This document shows positions 8,158 through 14,357 of a DNA stretch of 18,664 nucleotides, piece by piece (the first letter of the stretch is position 1; every line of letters begins with the position of its first letter). The notes beneath the pieces are model-generated. The model searched no databases and was not told the DNA's origin. It was given only the letters and a program-made list of their open reading frames with translations. Origin of the DNA: Cryomorphaceae bacterium (lineage in GTDB: Bacteria > Bacteroidota > Bacteroidia > Flavobacteriales > Crocinitomicaceae). A program made the position numbers and the translations under genes. The stretch is from assembly GCA_021298235.1 (NCBI GenBank), contig JAJTDX010000094.1:1-18664 (forward strand), in the 5' to 3' direction.

Positions 8158-8182
8158 AAATAACATCGTATTCATTGAAATA

Positions 8183-8257
8183 TGGGGCGTAGCGTAGTCC
8201 GGTCATCGCGCCTGGTTTGGGACCAGGAGGTCGCAGGTTCGAATCCTGCCGCCCCGA
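8183..8257 (+). tRNA. tRNA-Pro(UGG)
   Basis: Cloverleaf: acceptor TGGGGCG/CGCCCCG, D arm with GTCCGGTCATC, anticodon stem CCTGG/CCAGG around TTTGGGA (anticodon UGG), T arm GCAGG-TTCGAAT-CCTGC, discriminator A. The first base is T where proline tRNAs normally have C, so pair 1-72 is U-G instead of C-G; G72 and A73, the known proline identity bases, are kept. It is followed at once by a strong terminator. Confidence 0.93.
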
Positions 8258-8260
8258 CAG

Positions 8261-8288
8261 GGGGGATGAGAAATCATCCCCCTTTTTT
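8261..8288 (+). terminator. Rho-independent terminator after tRNA-Pro
   Basis: A perfect nine-pair stem GGGGGATGA (8261-8269) with TCATCCCCC (8274-8282) is closed by a GAAA tetraloop and followed by six T residues. Confidence 0.9.
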
Positions 8289-8298
8289 ATTGAAATTA

Positions 8299-8382
8299 GG
8301 TCCCGTAGCTCCCGCCTTCGATTACTCCGGCGGACGAGCAGCTGGATAGAGCATCCCGATCGAAGCATCGGGAAGGTCTTTG
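8299..8382 (+). pseudogene. tRNA-Arg relic with hairpin insertions
   Basis: Three blocks are identical to the functional tRNA-Arg that starts 86 bases later: 8299-8311 (acceptor strand and start of D arm), 8340-8353 (AGCTGGATAGAGCA) and 8374-8382 (AGGTCTTTG). Between the first two lies a 28-base insert (8312-8339) containing a CCGCC/GGCGG stem that extends through GCTC/GAGC. Between the second and third, the 17-base anticodon arm is replaced by a 20-base perfect hairpin TCCCGAT-CGAAGC-ATCGGGA (8354-8373). The copy stops before the T arm, so it cannot be a working tRNA. It lies between the tRNA-Pro terminator and tRNA-Arg. Confidence 0.8.
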
Positions 8383-8384
8383 TA

Positions 8385-8458
8385 GGTCCCGTAGCTCAGC
8401 TGGATAGAGCAACTGCCTTCTAAGCAGTAGGTCTTTGGTTCGAATCCAAACGGGATCA
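8385..8458 (+). tRNA. tRNA-Arg(UCU)
   Basis: Acceptor GGTCCCG pairs with CGGGATC (one G-U at position 2-71), D arm GCTC-AGCTGGATA-GAGC, anticodon stem ACTGC/GCAGT around CTTCTAA (anticodon UCU), T arm TTTGG-TTCGAAT-CCAAA, discriminator A. No CCA is encoded. No separate TAnnTTTG box is seen between the tRNA-Pro terminator and this gene, so its promoter is unclear; it may depend on read-through or a weak site within 8289-8384. Confidence 0.94.
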
Positions 8459-8471
8459 CTCTTTAATGAGT

Positions 8472-8508
8472 AAAAAGCCTGATAACGTTTTTGTTGTTGG
8501 GCTTTTTT
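8472..8508. terminator. Bidirectional terminator between tRNA-Arg and the minus-strand cluster
   Basis: AAAAAGCC (8472-8479) pairs with GGCTTTTT (8500-8507) around a 20-base region with further partial pairing. T runs follow on both strands, so it can end tRNA-Arg transcripts and also the minus-strand operon whose last gene stops at 8522. Confidence 0.7.
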
Positions 8509-8521
8509 ATTGAACTCATTT

Positions 8522-8761
8522 TTACCGTAAACCCCTGAGAATACTGAGTATTCGTCCGATAAAAAATAAAATAACGGCAATTTTAACTCCTGGAAGTGTT
8601 TCGATTTTCCAGACATAATAGACAGCTAAACAGAGTCCGAAAAGTACAATACCAGAGATTGTCAGAACTTTGGCCGAAATTGAAACTAAATCAAACCAAT
8701 TTTCTTCTAGCCATTTTTTCACGCTCGTATTTTGACAGGTATTGTTGAGTCGTTGGATCAA
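8522..8761 (-). CDS. Small two-helix membrane protein
   Basis: This is a 79-residue protein with a polar, Trp/Asn-rich N-terminus (VKKWLEENWFDLVSI), an apolar helix near residues 30-50 (KVLTISGIVLFGLCLAVYYVW), a short linker, and a second helix near 58-73 ending in the basic tail GRILSILRGLR. No family is recognised. Its ATG overlaps the stop of the SKYDA-repeat gene as ATGA, which argues for translation coupled to that gene and for a related role, perhaps as a membrane partner; that is inference. It is the last gene of the minus-strand cluster. Confidence 0.6.
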   Translation of the reverse strand: MIQRLNNTCQNTSVKKWLEENWFDLVSISAKVLTISGIVLFGLCLAVYYVWKIETLPGVKIAVILFFIGRILSILRGLR

Positions 8762-9090
8762 TACATCACACTCTTCTTGGAATTATTTCGCCAACCTGCA
8801 TCGTACTTACTATCCGTAAAATATATGATCAGATTCGCATCGTATTTGCTGTCACAGAAGAAGATTTTTTTCTTAGCATCGTACTTACTGGACACAAAAT
8901 ACCATAACCCTTTATTGTCTGTGGCATCGTATTTAGAAGAACATTTGTAGACAATGAGATCGGCATCATATTTTGATGAAGCAACAAAAACTTTGACGTC
9001 CGCATCATACTTGGAATCTACAGAATAAACGGTCTGACCAAAAGCAAAGGAGGTCAACAGAAGAGCTAAGGCAGGAAGAATAATTTTCAT
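8758..9090 (-). CDS. Secreted protein with six SKYDA repeats (Septknot/DUF6150-like)
   Basis: It has 110 residues. A signal peptide (MKIILPALALLLTSFAFG, cleavage before QTVYS) is followed by six units of 10-16 residues, each opening with SKYDA and most continuing with a beta-strand such as DVKVFVA, DLIVYKC, KKKIFFC or NLIIYFT. The units fill the mature protein almost end to end. The pattern resembles a family of short secreted or periplasmic repeat proteins with S-x-Y-x-A-D-x-x-V-Y units, which I recall under the Pfam name Septknot (DUF6150) and predicted to form a compact, knotted beta structure; that link is from memory. No enzyme residues are seen. A perfect -7 box (TATATTTG, minus strand) stands 25 bases before the start, so it may be transcribed on its own as well as from the upstream genes. 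Confidence 0.75.
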   Translation of the reverse strand: MKIILPALALLLTSFAFGQTVYSVDSKYDADVKVFVASSKYDADLIVYKCSSKYDATDNKGLWYFVSSKYDAKKKIFFCDSKYDANLIIYFTDSKYDAGWRNNSKKSVMY

Positions 9091-9115
9091 TTGTCTTTGA
9101 TTTAATTAAACATCT

Positions 9116-9123
9116 CAAATATA
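9116..9123 (-). promoter_or_regulatory. -7 promoter box for the SKYDA-repeat gene
   Basis: On the minus strand this reads TATATTTG, a perfect TAnnTTTG match, 25 bases before the ATG at 9090. No TTG is found at the -33 distance, so it is a moderate candidate for an internal promoter. Confidence 0.4.
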
Positions 9124-9141
9124 AAAAGTTATTTGCTTGAA

Positions 9142-10293
9142 TTATTTTTTTGGTATGAGACTTATCGTTTCTAGGGTAAAACATATTTCCCCATCCGCAT
9201 TACGCTGTATTTCAAGATTTCCTCCCCAATAAATAGCAGAAAATAAGGAAGGGGTGACATAAAAATAATCACTTAAAGCCTGAACTGGTTTTAGGGTAAA
9301 AAACTCCTCTTCGCTGCAGCTTCCAGAATAAACTAAAGGAATGAATTCGTATTTCATAGCCTTAAAAAATCCACTGAAATTGGAGTATTTCAAGTATTTA
9401 TTTTTGAGTTGTCGCCCATTCAACTTCAATACATTTTCTGATTTCGTTAGCTCATACAAATGTTTATCCGGCACACAGCTTCTTGATTGTAAGAGACTGG
9501 CAAAGCTTTGAAAAATCTTGTACTCTCCCCTCCCCATTCCTCCTGGATATTCTTTGAACGGATGCCCTTTTGGAGTAAATCTTTCAGGAAATTCATTCCT
9601 CCAGTTGTCATGAAATGACAATACCAAACTATCAGGTGAATAAAACTCCTGCTTTTGGGTAAACACACTCGTCGTATATTGCGCGTGCTCCCCAAACACT
9701 ATACTCGTACCATGTGCTAAATGCTCACTTTCAAGCATATTAGAATTGTGTCCTGGAGAATGTTTCCAAAGCTCAAACATCTCATTAGCGGTGGATCTTG
9801 AAAATGAAACCATTTCTTGCCATGACAACTCCTCAGGCAATAATTTAATGGCTGTTCGCGGTAACATCTCTGCGCTTACGGCGCAATTCTCAAAACCTCC
9901 GAACGCATATTCCTGACTCCCATAGGTCACATAATTCATCCTGTCTGAAGGCTCCTTTCCTGTAAAATAAGGTTTTGAAGATGTTTCCACATGCGTTAAA
10001 TTCTTACAGTTTTGAATCAAATAGATAGAGTGGTTACGTGCAGCAAGCCAAAGCTTATCATCCCAATAGATTGTTTTCAGTTTTTTGGACTGACGATAGA
10101 TATTTATGAGCTGATGAAATTCAAAAGCTGTGAGTCGCTCGAGTTGAAGTAATTTATCGTTCTTGATTCCTCGCATCAACGAAAAAAGATCTCCTTCACG
10201 ATATATGGTATCCTCAATAACTGAAGCTTTTGAAGAGATAGAAATTGAAAATGCAGTAAGGAAGCAAAGTAAATATCTAAAAAGAAGTGACAC
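9142..10293 (-). CDS. Secreted CAP-domain (SCP/PR1-like) protein
   Basis: It has 383 residues with an N-terminal signal peptide (about residues 1-24, MSLLFRYLLCFLTAFSISIS). Residues about 60-215 form a CAP (cysteine-rich secretory protein/antigen 5/PR-1) domain: LINIYRQSKKLKTIYWDDKL near its start, NLTHVETSSKPY with the conserved His, GGFENCAV with the conserved Glu, and FELWKHSPGHNSNML, the family signature around the second His. The remaining 165 residues are a less familiar beta-rich region. CAP proteins are extracytoplasmic, and the molecular activity of bacterial members is mostly unknown. It lies only 14 bases after the large T9SS-type gene, with no promoter between, so the two are probably co-transcribed. 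There is no recognisable T9SS sorting tail here. Confidence 0.85.
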   Translation of the reverse strand: MSLLFRYLLCFLTAFSISISSKASVIEDTIYREGDLFSLMRGIKNDKLLQLERLTAFEFHQLINIYRQSKKLKTIYWDDKLWLAARNHSIYLIQNCKNLTHVETSSKPYFTGKEPSDRMNYVTYGSQEYAFGGFENCAVSAEMLPRTAIKLLPEELSWQEMVSFSRSTANEMFELWKHSPGHNSNMLESEHLAHGTSIVFGEHAQYTTSVFTQKQEFYSPDSLVLSFHDNWRNEFPERFTPKGHPFKEYPGGMGRGEYKIFQSFASLLQSRSCVPDKHLYELTKSENVLKLNGRQLKNKYLKYSNFSGFFKAMKYEFIPLVYSGSCSEEEFFTLKPVQALSDYFYVTPSLFSAIYWGGNLEIQRNADGEICFTLETISLIPKK

Positions 10294-10307
10294 GACTTAT
10301 TATTGCT

Positions 10308-13300
10308 TTACCTGATAACTAATGGTTTATTCCAAATGGCAGCATCCGTTTCAATGGTTACGATATACCTTCCCTTAGACAAAGTTTGTGGAACACCTGT
10401 AATATTCAATTTAGAACTATTTTCAGCTGGATTCGGGAACAACTGAACTGATTCTGAATTGAGTTTTTGCACACTCAAATCATTCAAAATGTTAACATTA
10501 TCTATGTAAATCACGTTTCCAAAGTGCCCTTTATTTCTGAATGAAATCAGCACCTGACTGAATCCAAGAAAAGCACCAAGGTCAACTGTCTCTGTTCGCC
10601 ATTCAGCAGCTGTGGGAACATAATACGAAGTAAAAGCTGGTGCTGTTGCCAAGGTTTCGCCTCCTTTAAAATACACTTGCTGAAATGTATTTCCACAATC
10701 TGTTGATACCATGACATATAAGGAGTCTGAGTAGGAGCCTCCCCAGGGAGCATAAGCCACATCAAATGCGAGCTGTAACTGTCCGGTATTTTCTGTATTT
10801 AAAAATGCTATTAAATCATCGGTGGTACCTTGCGAATCATAATTGTAATTATCAAAGATCGCACTCTGAGCAGACAAACCAAATCCTCCGGATGAGGTTG
10901 ACAGTGACCACTGACCATTTCCGTCGGAATTTGTTTGATACCAGCCATCGGGAACAAAAGCGCCTTCGAATCCTTCTTGCAGAATGGTAGGAGGGGAAAA
11001 ATTTGTGACCGTAACGATAACTGAATCTTGGTCGGTTTGTCCAAATTGATCTGTAATTGTGAGCACCGCCAAATGGTCACCGGGTGAAGCGAAAAATACA
11101 ACAGGATTTCTTTCTGTGCTTGCTGATGGAGAGCCCGTTGGGAAGTTCCAGCTCCAAGTTGCTCCCTGGTGATTCAAAAATGAATGATCCTCAAAATAAA
11201 AAGAATCAGCACTGCAATAAACAGTCTGCTGAAGTTTATCTACAGTAATTCGGCAAATAGGTAAAGGTTGTTCGTTCAGGGCACTCTCCCAAATCCCTTT
11301 CCCGTATGTAGCAAGTCGTAGTTTAGCGTCACGGTAAAAAGGCTTCAGAATATTTCCATTGGTAAATGTGGGCAAACCAGAATTGTCAATTATCCACGAT
11401 GAACTGGTTCCATTTCTGTAAAATACAGCCAGATTGGTTGCCAAATACAACGCTCTGTCGGTTCCTGCAATATGAACAAGAGATTGCACACTTTGATTGT
11501 TTAATTCCGAAGATGTGATGTTGGTCCAAACATCTCCTCCAGTTACACTTTGAAAAACTTTGTTCCCATTTGCACCATCCGGGTAAGCGATCCACACGTC
11601 ATTGTCATTTAAGGGATTGATCGTAATGAGCATTCTGCGGCTGTTCCCGGTTGGAATTGGAAGCTGGTTCCAATTCACGCCTCCATCTGTTGTCTTCCAG
11701 AGGTACCCCACTCCACCTGAAGATGGTCTTTGACAGACATACATCACATTAGGATCTTGGCTTGAGATCTCGACGTAAGTGACAATATTGGATGTTGAGG
11801 AGCCAAACTGTTTTACTAAATCAAATGATCCTCCAGCGTCGTTTGTACGCCACAATTTATTCTCTTTTCCAGTGTATGCTATCGAATAACAATTCGGATG
11901 GAATTCCAATTCACTCGATTCAGCTGCGTAGTAGGATTCATTTGGAGCGATTCCAAAACTAAAATTATCTATAGGATCGGAGTAATTGATTGGAATAACT
12001 TTTCCGCTGATATCTGAAAAATAAGTTTTTCTATTTTCTCCTGGGTTCACGTAACCTGTTGGTGCTTCTCCTCCTCCCAGCTCAAGGAAATTGCCGTTAC
12101 CATAGTTCTCGTGATACGCCAAATTCCCGTTGTGATATAATCCACCAACGAGTACGTCTTCGTTCCATCCACTTCCAAATCCCCAATAATCTGAACCTCG
12201 AACGCCATCCATTTTGAATTCCGGCTGAGAGGTGAAAAAGTTGTCCGACCAATATACACCGCCATCGGTTGTTACCCAGGCGTTACCACCAACCGCTCTA
12301 AAATCCTGCATATCGACATGGATGCTTAGAGGTCCTCCCACATACCCTGCAACAGGTGAAAAGCTACTGCCCCCATCTATTGAACGATACAAATTTAAGC
12401 CTCCTACCAGTATTTCGTCTGGATTCGATGGATTGGCCATGATGGCACAATTGTAATATCCTTGATGATAGGTCCAATCAGGATAACCATAAGCCAAATT
12501 CAAATGATCCGCTGTGTAAGGTCCACCTGCAGGGCCGTTAGGCAAAGTCCAAGTTAAGCCTCCATCCTGACTTTTGTAAACGCCAATATATCCGTAATCA
12601 TTGGCTTTCGACTCCCCTATAAGGTATGCGTACACGCGATCGGGATCAGCAGAAGAAACTGCCAGTCTTGACCCACCGTCATTTCGTGCAGGATCCGTAG
12701 AGGAATACCAACCACTCGTTTGGATTGTCCATGTTGACCCGGAATCATTGGAAACAAAAAACTCACTTCTGATCAATGTGGGATTGTTCTTCAACAAATA
12801 AAATGTTCCGGAAGATCCCGGTTTATGTTTGATATCCCAGCATCGATTGGTATAGATTTGTGTCCAGGTAGCACCTCCGTCTTGCGACCTGAACAGTCCT
12901 TTTCCTGAAGCTGCAAAAACTATCTGATCATTTGAGGGATGGATTAGGATTTCATTTGCTTCAAAGTTGGTTTGAACCAATACATGTTGCCAGGACAATC
13001 CTCCATCCGAACTTTTGTAAACACCGTTGTTTCCTCCCACGAAGACGACGAGGCCATTTGATGGATGAACTTCGATCGCTGTCGTCCCTCCAAAATTTTC
13101 AGTCAAGGATGCGCACGACCAGGAGGTTCCACCATCCTCGCTCTTAAAGACTTCTCCGGGCTCTGTTCCCAAATACATATACTGAGGCTGACCTTCACAC
13201 TGATCAACACAATACACATTCGTTTGACCCGAACCTTGTCCTCCTCCCTCACCCGAATTGTGTACCGGACCAACAACCGTCCAGCTCAGAGCTTTAGTGT

Positions 13301-13625
13301 TAGTTTGAAGAGCAAGATAGTCAGATTTCTGCAAATCCATTTCCCCGACTGATTTCGAAAGTATAAATCCATCCTGATCCAAATTGTTCGTCACCAATCT
13401 TCGCCATTGCTTGTAATATTGAGTATGATAGGATTTTACAAATGAATTTGATTGATAATATCTTGAAATTAAGGAATCAACCTTGAACACATTTGGTTTA
13501 TCAGAATACATCTCCTGCGCCCATTGGGGCAATTGGCTAATTTCAAATTGAGAGGGTTTTAAAAGATTTTGTGAATGTAAAAGTGAGCCAAAAAGGATCA
13601 AAAGTAGTGTGAGGAAAGATTTCAT
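10308..13625 (-). CDS. Secreted Asp-box beta-propeller/PKD protein with a short T9SS sorting tail
   Basis: It has 1105 residues. Signal peptide: MKSFLTLLLILFGSLLHS. Residues about 150-690 contain some ten Asp-box turns of the S-x-D-x-G-x-x-W type (KSEDGGTSW, KSSDGGLSW, RSQDGGATW, KSQDGGLTW, RTNDAGGSF, KTTDGGVNW), as in the sortilin/VPS10 and BNR propeller families. A PKD domain follows (about 790-875, with GDHLAVLTITDQFGQTD), then a jelly-roll-like region starting EGFEGAFVPDGWYQT (about 880-1045). The end, FPNPAENSSKLNITG through LSKGRYIVTIET to NKPLVIR, is a type A T9SS sorting domain, but only about 46 residues long instead of the usual 70-80. It is probably exported across the outer membrane and attached to or released from the surface. 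Such propellers can be adhesins or glycan-active enzymes; no catalytic residues can be assigned. A near-consensus -7 box (TATCTTTC, 13653-13660) precedes it. Confidence 0.85.
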   Translation of the reverse strand: MKSFLTLLLILFGSLLHSQNLLKPSQFEISQLPQWAQEMYSDKPNVFKVDSLISRYYQSNSFVKSYHTQYYKQWRRLVTNNLDQDGFILSKSVGEMDLQKSDYLALQTNTKALSWTVVGPVHNSGEGGGQGSGQTNVYCVDQCEGQPQYMYLGTEPGEVFKSEDGGTSWSCASLTENFGGTTAIEVHPSNGLVVFVGGNNGVYKSSDGGLSWQHVLVQTNFEANEILIHPSNDQIVFAASGKGLFRSQDGGATWTQIYTNRCWDIKHKPGSSGTFYLLKNNPTLIRSEFFVSNDSGSTWTIQTSGWYSSTDPARNDGGSRLAVSSADPDRVYAYLIGESKANDYGYIGVYKSQDGGLTWTLPNGPAGGPYTADHLNLAYGYPDWTYHQGYYNCAIMANPSNPDEILVGGLNLYRSIDGGSSFSPVAGYVGGPLSIHVDMQDFRAVGGNAWVTTDGGVYWSDNFFTSQPEFKMDGVRGSDYWGFGSGWNEDVLVGGLYHNGNLAYHENYGNGNFLELGGGEAPTGYVNPGENRKTYFSDISGKVIPINYSDPIDNFSFGIAPNESYYAAESSELEFHPNCYSIAYTGKENKLWRTNDAGGSFDLVKQFGSSTSNIVTYVEISSQDPNVMYVCQRPSSGGVGYLWKTTDGGVNWNQLPIPTGNSRRMLITINPLNDNDVWIAYPDGANGNKVFQSVTGGDVWTNITSSELNNQSVQSLVHIAGTDRALYLATNLAVFYRNGTSSSWIIDNSGLPTFTNGNILKPFYRDAKLRLATYGKGIWESALNEQPLPICRITVDKLQQTVYCSADSFYFEDHSFLNHQGATWSWNFPTGSPSASTERNPVVFFASPGDHLAVLTITDQFGQTDQDSVIVTVTNFSPPTILQEGFEGAFVPDGWYQTNSDGNGQWSLSTSSGGFGLSAQSAIFDNYNYDSQGTTDDLIAFLNTENTGQLQLAFDVAYAPWGGSYSDSLYVMVSTDCGNTFQQVYFKGGETLATAPAFTSYYVPTAAEWRTETVDLGAFLGFSQVLISFRNKGHFGNVIYIDNVNILNDLSVQKLNSESVQLFPNPAENSSKLNITGVPQTLSKGRYIVTIETDAAIWNKPLVIR

Positions 13626-13693
13626 ATGAAAGAATTTCTTAAAACGGATTCCGAAAGATAATTCGTTTCTTTCAAAGTTGAATAGTCGAAAAA

Positions 13694-13723
13694 CAAAAAA
13701 CTCCCGGTCCGGAATCCGGGAGT
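13694..13723 (-). terminator. Rho-independent terminator of the 142-residue protein gene
   Basis: A perfect eight-pair stem ACTCCCGG/CCGGGAGT (13700-13707 with 13716-13723) is followed on the minus strand by a T run. It lies 18 bases after the minus-strand stop at 13741 and separates that gene from the secretion cluster. Confidence 0.85.
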
Positions 13724-13740
13724 CAGGTGAAACAAACTGA

Positions 13741-14169
13741 TTAATCGTCTCTTCCTAGCAGGAAGCTTACAGAGTGAAAACCATCCTCAAGGGCTAGTTT
13801 TTTAAGCCAGTTAAAACGATCCATTTGACTTCCGCCGATCGTTTTGAGCGAATTCTTAAACCCTTCTCTAAGGTCAAGGTCTGAGTTGTAGAACCCGTGG
13901 ATGTGAAGCTCATTTCCTTTCAGAGTGCAGATCACAAGTCTTCCGGGCATCGGTGGAATCTTGTTCAGAATCCGCCGGTAAAGCTCAAGGTTCGCATCAG
14001 AGTCATCGATGAGCTTAAACTTCTTTCGAAAGGCCTCTTCTTCTTCAAGTTCTCCGAGTTCTACCTTTTTTCGGAGTTGAAGAATTTCATCCTCCGTAAA
14101 AGGAATCTCAACGCGTTTTTTTTTCCATTCAAATGAGGGGATACCTCCATCAACCAGTCTAAGGGGCAT
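13741..14169 (-). CDS. Uncharacterised cytoplasmic protein
   Basis: It has 142 residues with no signal peptide or membrane segment. It is highly charged and probably alpha/beta. A Glu/Lys-rich helical stretch (FTEDEILQLRKKVELGELEEEEAFRKKFK, residues about 24-52) is followed by a more globular C-terminal half with RLVICTLKGNELHIHGFYN and SMDRF-like aromatic/basic segments (GGSQMDRFNWLKKLALEDGF). I do not recognise the family. It has its own terminator and is divergent from the sensor kinase gene, with 173-188 bases between the starts that hold promoters for one or both. Codon use looks like that of its neighbours. Confidence 0.7.
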   Translation of the reverse strand: MPLRLVDGGIPSFEWKKKRVEIPFTEDEILQLRKKVELGELEEEEAFRKKFKLIDDSDANLELYRRILNKIPPMPGRLVICTLKGNELHIHGFYNSDLDLREGFKNSLKTIGGSQMDRFNWLKKLALEDGFHSVSFLLGRDD

Positions 14170-14332
14170 AGGCGTTAAAAAGTTAAATTAATACAAGAAA
14201 GAACGTTACCATCTTCCGGTGGATGGTTACAGCGGATTGGATGAACGTTAATTCTTTTAAGGCATAACACTTTTTTATCTTGTTATTTTGGGATTCGGAA
14301 AAAGGACCCTGTTTCCAAAGCATTTTTTAATT

Positions 14333-14340
14333 TACATTTG
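14333..14340 (+). promoter_or_regulatory. -7 promoter box of the sensor kinase gene
   Basis: TACATTTG is a perfect TAnnTTTG match. It ends only two bases before the ATG at 14343, which would put transcription start at or after that codon. The next in-frame ATG at 14358 is therefore the better start. No clear TTG -33 element is seen. Confidence 0.5.
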
Positions 14341-14357
14341 TCATGCAACTGACCTTC

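Noticed and set aside
7745..8423. Several open frames over the tRNA block on both strands (7745-7945, 8126-8368, 8217-8423, 8296-8616)
   Set aside because: They read through tRNA genes and their complement (for example the familiar spurious phrases AGFEPAVQ and PVAQLDRAT), so they are tRNA shadows and not proteins.
8780..9030. Regular GCATCGTA-type DNA repeats suggesting a CRISPR or satellite array
   Set aside because: The period varies with the codons, the units translate as SKYDA in one frame behind a signal peptide, and there are no unique spacers of constant length.
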